Source of the DNA: an uncultured Rhodocyclaceae bacterium
GTDB lineage: Bacteria > Pseudomonadota > Gammaproteobacteria > Burkholderiales > Rhodocyclaceae
Direction: 5' to 3'
Assembly (NCBI GenBank): GCA_907163075.1
Contig: CAJQTY010000001.1
Location: 1,984,001-2,048,000, forward strand
DNA length: 64,000 nt
In this document: positions 28,014 to 41,175 of the stretch, piece by piece
How positions within the stretch are numbered: the first letter of the stretch is position 1
Layout: the number at the start of each line of letters is the position of its first letter
Position numbers and translations under genes: made by a program
The notes under the pieces: generated by a model
Seen by the model: the letters and a program-made list of their open reading frames with translations, nothing else
Told to the model about the DNA's origin: nothing
Databases searched by the model: none

Positions 28014-28490
28014 ATGACCCGACGCCGTGCAAGCCAGTTCTCGCTACTTGTTTTTCTTTTGCTGACGCTGACCGCCTGTCTTCCGGCCGGCGAAATGAGT
28101 GCGCGTCAGTTCGTGGTCGAGTGGCCGGAGCAGAATCTGGTGTTCATCGCCGACACGCGGATTGGCCACGTGCAGTCATTCCGCATGGCGAACGCCGGCG
28201 CGCCGGTCATGTTCGCCCAGACGCGCGGCGCACAGCGCGCCAGCGTGCGCGATATCCAGATCGACAGGCAACGCGGACAACTCTGGGTGTTGGGTGACGA
28301 CGGCGTCTATGTGCACAAGGCGCGCGGCCTGACCCTGCAGAAACGCATCCCGCTCGATACGCACCAGGCCCTGAGCATGCGCATCGAAGCCGATCGCGTC
28401 GTCCTGCTCTCGGATACGGGCGAGCCGATCGGGCAGATCGACCGCGGGTCGCTGGTGGCCAGTTGGACCCTTCCGCTACGTCGCGGATAG
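28014..28490 (+). CDS. Predicted lipoprotein of unknown function
   Basis: 158 residues with a lipoprotein signal (SLLVFLLLTLTAC, lipobox LTAC at about residue 22). The mature part has short beta-type segments (NLVFIADTRIGHVQSFRM, QLWVLGDDGVYVHKA, DRVVLLSDTGEPIGQI) resembling fragments of a beta-propeller, though too short for a full one. The ATG at 28014 has GGAGGG five to seven bases upstream. It is divergent from the mocR-like gene and could share its operator. Confidence 0.65.
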   Translation: MTRRRASQFSLLVFLLLTLTACLPAGEMSARQFVVEWPEQNLVFIADTRIGHVQSFRMANAGAPVMFAQTRGAQRASVRDIQIDRQRGQLWVLGDDGVYVHKARGLTLQKRIPLDTHQALSMRIEADRVVLLSDTGEPIGQIDRGSLVASWTLPLRRG

Positions 28491-28521
28491 CGCCGGGCTG
28501 GTTTTAGCCGCCTTCCCGGAA

Positions 28522-29418
28522 CTATTCGCCGTCCAGCGTTCTCCTGGTTTCTGCGTAAATATCGGCGAGTGTGCTGGCGTAGTCTTCCCAGGCCAGTCCG
28601 TCGACTGAAAGCTCAGGCTTCCCGGTACAGCCATCGACAGCGCCCGCTTTGAGCAGGGCTTGCAGCACCGCGAGCTCGTGCTCTGGCGGGCGGATCAACA
28701 GCCTGCCGGAGAGGAGAGACAGTGCCGCAGCGAGCGCGAAGGCGCCCCAGTTGGAGACACCCGAGGGAATCAGGTAGTCCGCTGGCGTCGCGCAGAAGAT
28801 GAGATCACCATGTGCCACCCGTCCCTTCAGGTTTTCGCGCAAACTGCCGAAACCCAGCTCGTTACCGCCATCGCCGATGGCGATCGTCCGGAATGAACGT
28901 TGCCCGGGCGGCTGCATGAGGCGATCAACTGCCGGCACGAGGTCATCCAGGACTTCGCCGCGCATTGAATAGCGATGCCCGTCCGCGGCGCTGCCAGGGC
29001 GTTCGACGGCCACCACCTGAGTCGGCGAAAAGGAGGCGAGCAGGGCATTGATGGCGCCGTCCGCCTCGTCCTGCGCCACGCTCAAGGCAATAGTCGGGAA
29101 GTCTGTGCCGAAAACCGCGGCGCCGGCGGAGAGCAGGCCGCTACTATGCTCGTCGCTCACCAGCACGACCTCCTTGCCGAGCTGGCGCAAGGCGTCGGCG
29201 AGCGCGAGGGTTCCCGACGGCCCATCGGTTTCCCCGATCATCGCGCTGCGAATGCAGAAGCCGGTAACCAGGATGACGCGCTGGCCGGCGAGCAGATCGC
29301 GAGCGGCCGGGAGGAGATCGAAAGATTCGGCGAAGACCGCCAGGCCGCGGCTCCCCGGATCCCGGCGCGCCAGCAGTTCGATGCGACGGATGGCTGCCGT
29401 CCGGTGCGCTGACGTCAC
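28522..29418 (-). CDS. DUF4392 protein, D-glutamate cyclase-like domain
   Basis: 298 residues, cytoplasmic. It corresponds to the C-terminal DUF4392 domain of the mitochondrial protein DGLUCY, which converts D-glutamate to 5-oxo-D-proline. Family features are [33 protein letters not shown] and the [16 protein letters not shown] block. The start is GTG at 29418, overlapping the end of the DUF1445 gene by four bases (GTGA), so the two are translationally coupled. The pair recreates the two-domain animal enzyme. D-glutamate cyclase activity in this organism is an inference. Confidence 0.85.
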   Translation of the reverse strand: MTSAHRTAAIRRIELLARRDPGSRGLAVFAESFDLLPAARDLLAGQRVILVTGFCIRSAMIGETDGPSGTLALADALRQLGKEVVLVSDEHSSGLLSAGAAVFGTDFPTIALSVAQDEADGAINALLASFSPTQVVAVERPGSAADGHRYSMRGEVLDDLVPAVDRLMQPPGQRSFRTIAIGDGGNELGFGSLRENLKGRVAHGDLIFCATPADYLIPSGVSNWGAFALAAALSLLSGRLLIRPPEHELAVLQALLKAGAVDGCTGKPELSVDGLAWEDYASTLADIYAETRRTLDGE

Positions 29419-30197
29419 GGTACGGTCAGTTCCTCATTCCGGATGTCGGTGATGAACATGTAGCCCGGCGCGTGGGTGATAACCAGCTCTGGTCGCGCGC
29501 GCTGCAGAGCCATCTGAGGTGTGACGCCGCAGGCCCAGAAGACCGGGATCTCGCCTGGCCGGATTTCCGGAGCATCGCCGAAGTCAACCTTCTGCAGGTC
29601 AGTGATACCGAGCGCTTCAGGGTTGCCGATCTGGATCGGCGCGCCATGCGCCTTGCGGTACTTGGCGGTGATCGCCGCCGCCTTGCCGGCGAGTGCTTCC
29701 GGGATCGGGCGCATGCTGACGACCATGGGCCCGGAAAATATCCCGGCCGGGCGGCATTCGCGGTTGGTGATGTACATCGGTACGTTGCGCTCCAGTTCGA
29801 TGTGGCGGACCGGGATGCCGTTGTCCAGAAGCTCCTGTTCGAAGCTGAAACTGCAGCCGAGCAGGAAGCTCACCATGTCGTCCGTGAAATGCTCGCGTAT
29901 ATGCTCGACCTCCTGCTCGAGCACCCCGTGACGGTAAATGCGGTAACGGGGAATCTGGGTGCGGATGTCGGCCTCGGGGCCGGCTATCGGCGGCGCGATG
30001 ACGCCACTCTCGCAGACGTCGACGACAGGACAGGGCTTCTCGTTTCGTCCGCAGAAAAGGAGAAAATCGAACGCGTATTTTTTGGGCAGGATTACCACAT
30101 TGGCCTGGGTAAAACCTGGCGCCAGACCGGAAGTGGGTTTCCTCCATTCACCGCGCTCGATCGCGGCGCGAATCTCTTCTACTGAACTGTCACCCAT
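29415..30197 (-). CDS. DUF1445 family putative hydro-lyase
   Basis: 260 residues, cytoplasmic, of the YcsI/DUF1445 family. Hallmarks are [21 protein letters not shown] followed by [11 protein letters not shown], and [15 protein letters not shown]. The cysteines in the first and last motifs are conserved in the family. AGGAG precedes the ATG by seven bases. The domain is the N-terminal half of mammalian DGLUCY, and here it sits directly upstream of, and overlaps, the DUF4392 gene that matches the other half. The family name hydro-lyase is a database label without a proven reaction. Confidence 0.88.
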   Translation of the reverse strand: MGDSSVEEIRAAIERGEWRKPTSGLAPGFTQANVVILPKKYAFDFLLFCGRNEKPCPVVDVCESGVIAPPIAGPEADIRTQIPRYRIYRHGVLEQEVEHIREHFTDDMVSFLLGCSFSFEQELLDNGIPVRHIELERNVPMYITNRECRPAGIFSGPMVVSMRPIPEALAGKAAAITAKYRKAHGAPIQIGNPEALGITDLQKVDFGDAPEIRPGEIPVFWACGVTPQMALQRARPELVITHAPGYMFITDIRNEELTVP

Positions 30198-30264
30198 GGC
30201 GACTCCTGCTTCATGGCTAAGTGTAGTGTCCGTATGTAAAGTATCCGGGACAAAGCGCTCTGAC

Positions 30265-33791
<3,527 letters not shown>

Positions 33792-33795
<4 letters not shown>

Positions 33796-34931
33796 GGTGT
33801 AGCGGGCGGCGAAACGGACGCTTTGATTGCCCCGTCCACTTCGACGTCGAGATGGCGATTGGCGATGGCAACAAAATCATCAAAGCCGGCAAGAAAGGCA
33901 TCGATCACGTCCGGATCGAAATGCTTTCCGCGCCCCTCCACAATGATGCGGCGTGCTTCGCTGTAGGGCAGCGCGGGCTTATACACGCGAACCGAGATCA
34001 GCGCATCGAAGACGTCGGCAACCGCCATCAGGCGCGCGGAAACGGGGATGGCGTCGCCGACCAGTTGATCGGGATAACCGCTGCCATCCCATTTTTCGTG
34101 ATGCCAGCGGGCGATCTCTTTGGCCAGCGACAAAAACGGCAGCGGCATCTCGATGTCGCTCTCGGCCTGCTCGATGGCGTCGCTGCCGAGCTTGGCATGC
34201 GTCTGCATGATCGTCCACTCGTCGGGCGTGAGCTTGCCGGGCTTGAGCAGGATATGGTCGGGGATGCCGACCTTGCCGATGTCGTGCAACGGCGCCGAAC
34301 GGCTCAACAGGTCAATGTAGCGCTCGCTCAGGGTGGCGGCAAAGCGCGGGTGCTGGCGTAGCCCGTTGGCCAGCCGCTGGACGTAGCCCTGGGTACGCAA
34401 AATGTGATTGCCGGTCTCCGGATCGCGGGTCTCGGCCAGGTGCGCCAGCGCCCGGATGCTGGCCCGCTGCGTCAGGTTGTTTTCCGCCATGCGGTGCGCG
34501 ACCTCGGCTTCGAGCGTGGCGTTCTGGTCTTTCAGCCAGTCGCGCGCCATTTTTGCCTCGAGTTGGGTGTGCGCCCGCGCCAGCACGACGGCCGGCGTGA
34601 TCGGCTTGGTAATGTAGTCGACTGCCCCCAGTTTCAAGCCGCGCTCTTCATCCCCGGCATCGGCCATGGCGGTGAGGAAGACTACCGGGATATCGCGAGT
34701 GGCCGGGTTTTCGAGCAAGCGGGCCAGGACCTGGTAGCCGTCCATGCCGGGCATCATCACGTCAAGCAGAATGAGGTCGGGCTTTTCCCGGCCGTTCGCC
34801 ACGCGCAAGCAACCTTCGCCCGAATTCGCCGCCAGTACACGATACTGCGGCCGCAGTAATTCGCTTAGCACGTGCAGGTTTTCGGCCGAGTCGTCAACGA
34901 TCAGAATGATATGTTTGCTTGAAGTGTACAT
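33792..34931 (-). CDS. RpfG-like response regulator: receiver plus HD-GYP phosphodiesterase
   Basis: 379 residues. The receiver (about 1-125) has IVDDSAENL, phospho-acceptor D in [14 protein letters not shown], and KPI. The HD-GYP domain (about 150-350) is complete: [45 protein letters not shown] and ADVFDALIS. It should hydrolyse c-di-GMP when phosphorylated. The ATG at 34931 is preferred to upstream GTG/TTG codons because homology begins [14 protein letters not shown]-like; no strong ribosome site is seen. Its stop overlaps the start of the hybrid kinase gene (ATGA). Confidence 0.9.
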
Positions 34932-35129
34932 GGCCACTGCCAATTTGATCGATGTCGGAGTCTAAACCCATTTCACTGCTGAATGCATCAGAAATGCAAT
35001 TTTTGGATCGCGACGGGCGACGGAGAGGCCGGTGGACAAACTGCTGAGCCACCGCGTTCCCGGGATCGAACCGCACCGTCCAAATGAGGAAACTGAGGAA
35101 ACGCCGCAGACACCTCCCCGACCCGTTTA

Positions 35130-36791
35130 CTATAATAGACCGGCGGCGTCCCCGCCCACCAAAACCTTGATGTTCTGGGTCAGCGCCTGCGCCACGAAGG
35201 CGCGCAGCACGTCCGGCAGCTTGTCTTCCTCGACATAAGCGATGGTGATGTGATTGCTCTGGTGACCGGCCATCAGGTCGTCACGGCCGACACCATCGAG
35301 AATGCAGTTGAGCAGCGGCCACTCGTAGGTCGTGGCGCGACGTCGGCGTTCGAATTCGGCGGCCGGAAGTTCGACGGCGCGGCCGGTTCCGATGTGCAGG
35401 AAGACCTGCGTGCCCTCATAGTGGGCGCGCGCCCAGATCAGACACCCGGCCTTGCCCTGGCCGGCGATGGTCGAGCCACCCTTGGGAAAATACATGGCTG
35501 GCTGGCGATAGCCGGTAGCGCCGGCAATGCCGCCCTTGATGAACTCGAAGGGCACCGAGCCGGAAATTTCGAAATCCCAGTAGAAGCTGCCCTCGAACTC
35601 GCTGCCCCAGCGGATATCGTGCAGCGTTGTTTCCGCCGGCAGGCCGAGTGAATCGAGCAGACGCCAGAGCATCGTTTGCGGGATGGCGGTACCCATGTCG
35701 ACTTCGTTGACGCAGGGAATCGGTTTGCCGGGGCGGATGATATTGCCGGCTTCGTCCGGAATCGGGAAGCGGTCGGTCGAACCGATGGCGCCTTCGGCAA
35801 AATCGGATGCCGCGCAGGATTGCGCCAGGCCCTGCTGATATTGCACACCGACGGCGGAGAGGCCGAAGCGCTGGGTAAAGCGCGCCATGGCGATGAGCAT
35901 GGCGCACTGTTCGAGCACCTGGTCGCGCGTCAACTCCCTGGCCGGGTCGCTGCCGAACTGGAATTTCATGCCTTTCGCTTCGTACCACGCCAGGCATTCT
36001 TCGCGCAGGGATTGCGGAACCTTGGCCATTTCCACCAGCAGCGCGGATTGCGACAGGCTTTCCAGCGGCATGCCGATATCGACCAGTGCCTTTTGCGGGA
36101 AGACGCCGTTCATCATGCCCATGCAGAAGCTGTCGAAGAGGCCGATGATTTCCTTGTTCTGCAGGATGTATTCGCCAACCTTCCGACCGATGGCCCAGGC
36201 CGGCGTGGCCGCCGCCGGATGGCTGGCGTCGACCGGGTGCAGATAAGAGACGTCGTGCTTGATCTCGCCGGTCTTCAGCCAGGACTCAAGGCCCCTGAAG
36301 AAGAAGTCGTCGTCGAAAGCAGAGGACCACAGGCGGGAATACGGTTTGCCCAGGCTGGTCAGCGTTCCGGCCATGCACAGCATGCCGACGAGTCCGGGCC
36401 AGGTGCCGTCGAAGTTGGCGAGCAGCAGCACCGGCCCGCGATGCCTGGCCAGGCTGGGCGCCAGGTGGTGCGAATACTGCCAGGCGGTAAGCAGGACGAT
36501 GACCGGCGCGGCGGGGTCGATGCTGGCAAACAGATCACTGCCTTCGCGCTGGCTGCTAATGAATCCGTGTCCCTTGTCGCCCTTGTAGAGGTGCGCGCGC
36601 TTGATCCGGTAGCCGAGACGGCCGGAAACGGCCTCTTCCAGTTTGGCTTCGAACTTGTTCTGTACCGGCCAGCATTCGACATTTGCTGATTCACGCAGGT
36701 CGGCGTTGGTTACCAGGAGAACCTCGCCGGCCCCGGCGGTAATCATGGGCCTGGGTTCGGGAAGCGTTAGCGTGAGCTTTTCGCTGAGCAT
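35130..36791 (-). CDS. L-fucose isomerase-like sugar isomerase family protein
   Basis: A 553-residue cytoplasmic protein of the fucose/arabinose isomerase superfamily, which uses a divalent metal to interconvert aldoses and ketoses. The N-terminal part has LLTAWQYSHHLAPSLARHRGPVLLLANFDGTWPG. The C-terminal part has NEVDMGTAIPQTML, LHDIRWGSEFEG and MYFPKGGSTIAGQGKAG. GAGG precedes the ATG by eight bases. It is the last gene of the minus-strand arm of a large catabolic divergon, 45 bases after the FGGY kinase. Isomerase then kinase fits a sugar entering as an aldose; the exact substrate is unknown. Confidence 0.8.
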   Translation of the reverse strand: MLSEKLTLTLPEPRPMITAGAGEVLLVTNADLRESANVECWPVQNKFEAKLEEAVSGRLGYRIKRAHLYKGDKGHGFISSQREGSDLFASIDPAAPVIVLLTAWQYSHHLAPSLARHRGPVLLLANFDGTWPGLVGMLCMAGTLTSLGKPYSRLWSSAFDDDFFFRGLESWLKTGEIKHDVSYLHPVDASHPAAATPAWAIGRKVGEYILQNKEIIGLFDSFCMGMMNGVFPQKALVDIGMPLESLSQSALLVEMAKVPQSLREECLAWYEAKGMKFQFGSDPARELTRDQVLEQCAMLIAMARFTQRFGLSAVGVQYQQGLAQSCAASDFAEGAIGSTDRFPIPDEAGNIIRPGKPIPCVNEVDMGTAIPQTMLWRLLDSLGLPAETTLHDIRWGSEFEGSFYWDFEISGSVPFEFIKGGIAGATGYRQPAMYFPKGGSTIAGQGKAGCLIWARAHYEGTQVFLHIGTGRAVELPAAEFERRRRATTYEWPLLNCILDGVGRDDLMAGHQSNHITIAYVEEDKLPDVLRAFVAQALTQNIKVLVGGDAAGLL

Positions 36792-36836
36792 TTCAATTAC
36801 CTCGCAGCACTGTGGTCGGAAAAACGCATGCCTTGA

Positions 36837-38426
36837 TTACTGCCATGCGCTCATGGCGGAACGGCAACGTTCCATGTCGTGGTACAGCTGTAGATAAACG
36901 GCGTATTTGGCATCGTGGAAGGCCTTGGCCTGCGGCCGCGCGGCGACGCTGCCGCCCGGCCGAACCATCCGCGCCGCGGCGGCGGGCAGCGAACCGAAGG
37001 CGCCACAGGCGACCGCGCCGAGCAGGGCGGCGCCAAGCGTGACGGCGTCTTCCTCGCCGACGAGCTGAATCGCGCAGCCGGTGGCATCGGCATTTTCGCG
37101 CAGCCAGTAGGGGTTCTTGGTCACGCCGCCACACATCACGATGCGTTCAATCTTGTGCCCGGCGGCATTCATGCTTTCGATGATGTGGCGCGTGCCGTAG
37201 GCCAGCGCTTGCAGCGTCGCCAGGTAGAGCCGCGCCAGCGCGTCCTTGCCCTGCTCCAGCGTCAAACCCGCGACCACTCCGCGGGCGGCGGGATTGGCCC
37301 GCGGCGAACGGTTGCCGTGATGGTCGGCGAGCACGTGCAGATCGCGCGTCGGCCACGCTTCGCGCTCTTCCAGATCAGCCAGCCAGTCGTTGAGCACGGC
37401 GTACAGGTTGCGCCCCTCGGCGCGGGCGGCGGCTTCCAGCACGGGCCAGGCATCGCTCTTGCGCAGGGTCCAGTCGAGCAGGGCGCCGGCGGCGCTCTGC
37501 CCGCCTTCGTTCAGCCAGTAGTCCGGGAGCATGGCGCCGAAATACGGCCCCCACACACCGGGCACCATGATCGGCCCGGGACTCACCGCCATGTGGCAGT
37601 TGGAGGTGCCGCAGATGACCGCCAGACTGCCCTGCGGCGCCGTGCTGACCAGCGCCAGGCCACCGGCGTGGGCGTCGATGATGCCGGTGGCGACGACGAT
37701 GCCGGCCGGCAAACCGAGCTCGGCGGCGGCTCGCGGGCTGAGCTGCCCGGCTGCCGAACCGAGCGGCAGCACGCGTGGCGGAATCTTGCCGGGGAGGTCG
37801 TCGAGACCGACCGCGTGCAGCAGGCTTTCGCTGAAGCGGTTTTCATGTGCCAGGTAATTCCATTTGCAGGTCAGCGTGCACACGCTGGCGATATCGGCGT
37901 CGCTGGCGCGCCAGACGAGATAGTCCGCCAGGTCGAAAAAGCGCCACACTGCAGCATAGCGCCCGGGGAAATGCTGCTTGAGCCAGAGCACCTTGGGCAA
38001 CTCCATCTCGATACCGACTTCGCCGCCGACGTAGGCCAGGGCCTCGTCGCCGGTGGCGTTGATCGCCGCCGTCTGCTCGGCGGCCCGGTGATCCATCCAC
38101 ATGATGATGTCGCGCCCGGCATCACCGTTTTCCGCAAGCGACAGCGGCTGCCCGCCGGCCCCCACGGCAACCAGCGAACACGTGGCATCGACGCCGATAG
38201 CAGCGACCGTCGCTGGATCGACCCCGGCACTGTCCAGCGCATCGCGCACGGCCTTGCCGGTTTGCGCCCAGATGTCGGCCGATGATTGCTCGACAAACAA
38301 AGGCCGGGGATGAAACTGCTGAATCGGATGTACGGCAAAAGCCAGGCGATTGCCGGCGGCATCGAAAATTCCGGCACGGACACTGGCCGAGCCAACATCA
38401 ATACCGACGAACGTCTGATTGCTCAT
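36837..38426 (-). CDS. FGGY-family carbohydrate kinase, D-ribulokinase-like
   Basis: 529 residues, two actin-like ATPase domains. It has GIDVGSASVRAGIFD at the N-terminus, AIGVDATCSLVAVG, WMDHRAAEQT, DLADYLVWRAS, TGIIDAHAGGLAL, ICGTSNCHMAVS and the C-terminal CGGVTKNPYWLRENAD. The pattern matches the ribulokinase / YDR109C-type subgroup (FGGY with a DHRA block) rather than glycerol or xylulose kinases. It is predicted to phosphorylate the ketose made by the isomerase encoded downstream. A purine-rich AGGGA precedes the ATG. Confidence 0.85.
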   Translation of the reverse strand: MSNQTFVGIDVGSASVRAGIFDAAGNRLAFAVHPIQQFHPRPLFVEQSSADIWAQTGKAVRDALDSAGVDPATVAAIGVDATCSLVAVGAGGQPLSLAENGDAGRDIIMWMDHRAAEQTAAINATGDEALAYVGGEVGIEMELPKVLWLKQHFPGRYAAVWRFFDLADYLVWRASDADIASVCTLTCKWNYLAHENRFSESLLHAVGLDDLPGKIPPRVLPLGSAAGQLSPRAAAELGLPAGIVVATGIIDAHAGGLALVSTAPQGSLAVICGTSNCHMAVSPGPIMVPGVWGPYFGAMLPDYWLNEGGQSAAGALLDWTLRKSDAWPVLEAAARAEGRNLYAVLNDWLADLEEREAWPTRDLHVLADHHGNRSPRANPAARGVVAGLTLEQGKDALARLYLATLQALAYGTRHIIESMNAAGHKIERIVMCGGVTKNPYWLRENADATGCAIQLVGEEDAVTLGAALLGAVACGAFGSLPAAAARMVRPGGSVAARPQAKAFHDAKYAVYLQLYHDMERCRSAMSAWQ

Positions 38427-38551
38427 GGCGGTCCCTACCCGGAAAGCTAATTCGACTTAGCAATATAGTCAAGGCGAAAACCAAATACAAGCGCCGGGGT
38501 GAAATTTTGTTCGACTTCCGCCACGCAGCCCAAACCGCGCGTCCTCGGCGT

Positions 38552-38570
38552 TCTCTGCGCTGAAGGAGGT
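38552..38570. repeat. Second copy of the dispersed intergenic motif
   Basis: TCTCTGCGCTGAAGGAGGT matches 3863-3881 at 18 of 19 positions. In both places it is in a gap between genes, preceded by a C/G-rich ...CGTCCTCGGCG- or ...CGTCTCCGCG-like segment. Here it falls in the 156-base break between the YhcH gene and the FGGY kinase gene. It can pair with CCTCC just after it. Confidence 0.55.
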
Positions 38571-38582
38571 GCCTCCGGGGTC

Positions 38583-39059
38583 TTACAGCCCCAGCAAGCT
38601 GGCGTGCACCTTGATCACTGCCTTGCGGATACGGCCTTTTCCCTTGACGGCAAGACAGGGTCGATGCAGCTCCCCGGGCAGAAAGACGACAAATGAACCG
38701 GGATGGATGTCCACGAAAGACTCATCGGTCGGCGAGGGATAGAAGGCAACGTCGTTGGCCTCGAGCCGGTCTTCGCTGGCCACCAGGTCGGCCTGCGGCA
38801 TCGAGAAGCCAAAACGTTCCGCGACGCTAAGCGGAATCTGCACGTCGGCGAAACGGTGGTGGACCTCGGTTCGGCTTTCCTCGAAGCTGCGCAATTGAAT
38901 CTCCTGAATCATGAAGAACAGCTTGTCGCCTTCCAGCTCATAGCGGCCGACTGGCAGGATGTCCAGATCCAGTTTCTGCAGCGCCTCGATGGCGCGCACG
39001 ATGGCCTCCGGCAGCACGGTTCTTTGCCGGCTGACTTCCGACATCTGGGCAACGATCAT
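38583..39059 (-). CDS. YhcH/YjgK/YiaL family (DUF386) protein, possible sugar-acid anomerase
   Basis: 158 residues with the cupin-like family pattern: VGRYELEGDKLFFMIQEI, EVHHRFADVQIPL, DVAFYPSPTDESFVDIHPGSFVVFLPGELHRPCLAV and the lysine-containing end RKAVIKV. A family member, E. coli YhcH (NanQ), is associated with N-acetylneuraminate anomer interconversion. The ATG at 39059 has AAGGAG at suitable distance. It lies directly downstream of tctA and upstream of the kinase and isomerase genes, so it probably handles the imported sugar acid or its lactol form. Confidence 0.85.
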   Translation of the reverse strand: MIVAQMSEVSRQRTVLPEAIVRAIEALQKLDLDILPVGRYELEGDKLFFMIQEIQLRSFEESRTEVHHRFADVQIPLSVAERFGFSMPQADLVASEDRLEANDVAFYPSPTDESFVDIHPGSFVVFLPGELHRPCLAVKGKGRIRKAVIKVHASLLGL

Positions 39060-39091
39060 CACGCACTCCTTGGCAAGGGTAAATGGGACGG

Positions 39092-40600
39092 TCAGACTTC
39101 TTCGACGAAAACTTGCTGGCGTTTCTTGCTGATCGCCGGCAGGGCGATCACCACCATCAGGATGACGGAAACCGCGATGATCGTCGCCGAAATCGGGCGC
39201 GTGACGAACACGCTCCAGTCGCCGCGGGCCATCAGCAAGGCGCGGCGCAGATTCTCTTCCATCAGCGGGCCGAGAACGAAGCCGAGAATCAGCGGCGCCG
39301 GCTCAAACCCGAACTTGTGGAAGAGATAGCCAATCACCGCGAACAGTGCTGCGCAATACACGTCGAAATTGTTGTTCGAGAGCGTATACACGCCGATCGC
39401 GCAGAAGGCCATGATCGCCGGAAACAGGAAGCGATACGGCACGGTGAGCAGCTTGATCCAGATGCCGATCAGCGGCAGGTTGAGGATCACCAGCATCAGG
39501 TTGCCGACCCACATCGAGGTGATCAGGCCCCAGAACAGTTGCGGATTGTTGGTCATGACCTGCGGACCGGGCTGGATGCCCATGATGGTCATGGCGCCGA
39601 TCATCAGGGCCATGACCGCGCTGGTCGGTATCCCCAGGGTCAGCATCGGGATAAAGGAGGTCTGGGCACCGGCGTTGTTGGCCGCTTCAGGCGCGGAAAC
39701 GCCCTGAATCGCGCCTTTGCCGAATTCCTCGGGATGCTTCGAGAGCTTCTTCTCGACCGAATAGGAGGTGAAGGACGCCAGCAACGGCCCGGCGCCAGGC
39801 AGCACGCCAAGAATGCAGCCAAGCGTGGTACCGCGCAGGGCGGCCGGCGCCGCCTCCTTGAAATCCTGTTTGGTCGGCCACAGACCGGTGACCTTCTTGA
39901 CCAGCACGTCGCGGTGTTCGGGCGACTTGCCGAGGTTGGCGATGATTTCGCCGAAGCTGAACACGCCCATGGCGATGACGACGAAATTGATTCCGTCCAT
40001 CAGTTCCGGGATGCCGAAGCTGAAGCGCGGAACGGCGGTGATGACATCGGTGTTGATCTGGCCGAGCAGCAGGCCGAGCACGACCATGGCCAGCGCCTTG
40101 GCCAGCGATCCGGAGGCGAGCACGACGGCGCCGACCAGACCGAGGAACATCAGCGCGCAGTATTCGGTGGCGCCGAATTCAAAGGCCAGCTGCGTCAGCG
40201 GCGGGGCGAACGCGGCGACGATCAGCGTACCGACCGTGCCGGCGAAAAACGAGCTGAGCGCCGCCGTCGCCAGCGCCGCGCCGGCGCGGCCCTTGCGCGC
40301 CATCTGGTGGCCGTCGAGGGCCGTCACCACCGACGAGGCTTCGCCCGGCACGTTGATCAGGATAGCCGTGGTCGAACCGCCGTATTGCGCGCCGTAGTAG
40401 ATTCCCGCCAGCATGATCAGCGCCGAAGTGGGCTCGAGCGAATACATCGAGGGCAACAGCATGGCGATGGTGGCGATCGGTCCAAGGCCGGGCAGGACGC
40501 CGATCAGCGTTCCCAGCATGGCACCGAGAAAGGCGTACCACAGGTTGTAAAGCGACAGCGACGTTTGAAACCCGATGTACAGGTTGTTCAGCAGATCCAT
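39092..40600 (-). CDS. tctA: Tripartite tricarboxylate transporter large permease TctA
   Basis: 502 residues, about 12 membrane segments. The two inverted signature repeats are PGLGPIATIAMLLPSMY near the N-terminus and PGAGPLLASFTSYSVEKKL in the middle, each followed by glycine- and asparagine-rich helices (GVSAPEAANNAGAQTSFIP). It forms the secondary-transport channel with TctB and receives solute from the periplasmic TctC. An AAAGG ribosome site is present. It is third in the order tctC-tctB-tctA. Confidence 0.95.
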   Translation of the reverse strand: MDLLNNLYIGFQTSLSLYNLWYAFLGAMLGTLIGVLPGLGPIATIAMLLPSMYSLEPTSALIMLAGIYYGAQYGGSTTAILINVPGEASSVVTALDGHQMARKGRAGAALATAALSSFFAGTVGTLIVAAFAPPLTQLAFEFGATEYCALMFLGLVGAVVLASGSLAKALAMVVLGLLLGQINTDVITAVPRFSFGIPELMDGINFVVIAMGVFSFGEIIANLGKSPEHRDVLVKKVTGLWPTKQDFKEAAPAALRGTTLGCILGVLPGAGPLLASFTSYSVEKKLSKHPEEFGKGAIQGVSAPEAANNAGAQTSFIPMLTLGIPTSAVMALMIGAMTIMGIQPGPQVMTNNPQLFWGLITSMWVGNLMLVILNLPLIGIWIKLLTVPYRFLFPAIMAFCAIGVYTLSNNNFDVYCAALFAVIGYLFHKFGFEPAPLILGFVLGPLMEENLRRALLMARGDWSVFVTRPISATIIAVSVILMVVIALPAISKKRQQVFVEEV

Positions 40601-40639
40601 GGCTTACCTTTCGAGAATTTCGACCCACGGCCGTTCATG

Positions 40640-41092
40640 TCAGGCAGGCCACACCGGGATGTTGAGCTGCAATCCGGATATGAAAATCAGATAGGACATG
40701 GTGGTCAGGACCGCCGCGTTGAGTAGCGCGTCTTTCCAGTGGAACTCGGCACCGCCGGCCGAGGTGATCACGATCATGATCGGGAAAGTGATCACGAAGC
40801 CGAGCCGGGGCAGGAAAAATCCGAAAAACAGGATGGCGCCGACGACGCAGATCAGCGGCCGCCAGGGAATGGTGCCGATCGGATCGCCGCCTTCACAGTG
40901 TTTCACCAGCGAGGTGACGAAGACGACCAGCCCGAGCAGCGCCAGGATGATTCCCAGGCCGAAGGGAAAATAGCCCGGACCGGGGCGTACCGCCACGCCG
41001 AAGTTGTAGTTCGTGGCGCCGATGGCAAAGGCCGTGCCGACGGCGATGAGCGCCAAGCCTGAAACGAAGTCTCGCTGACTTTTGATTTTCAT
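40640..41092 (-). CDS. tctB: Tripartite tricarboxylate transporter small subunit TctB
   Basis: 150 residues with four predicted membrane helices and the family start SGLALIAVGTAFAIGATNYNFG followed by GPGYFPFGLGIILALLG. TctB sequences are poorly conserved, but the size and position between tctC and tctA make the call secure. It is likely co-transcribed with both. Confidence 0.9.
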   Translation of the reverse strand: MKIKSQRDFVSGLALIAVGTAFAIGATNYNFGVAVRPGPGYFPFGLGIILALLGLVVFVTSLVKHCEGGDPIGTIPWRPLICVVGAILFFGFFLPRLGFVITFPIMIVITSAGGAEFHWKDALLNAAVLTTMSYLIFISGLQLNIPVWPA

Positions 41093-41175
41093 GTGAAAGC
41101 CCTGGTGTATTACCGCGCCATTGCGAAATCGCCCGTACTCCGCGCGAGACGCACGGGCGATCGGCTAGCGTTGGA

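Noticed and set aside
35040-35085. Sequence resembling a tRNA T-arm (GGTTCGATCCC on the minus strand)
   Set aside because: The flanking bases do not form a T stem, and no anticodon or acceptor stem could be built around it.
35131-35136. TATAAT on the plus strand
   Set aside because: It overlaps the stop codon of the isomerase-like gene, has no -35 and would only give antisense RNA.
36915-38285. 456-codon plus-strand frame
   Set aside because: Antisense of the FGGY kinase, whose motifs are complete on the minus strand.
39083-40726. 547-codon plus-strand frame
   Set aside because: Antisense of tctA; extremely D/R/H/Q-rich and featureless.
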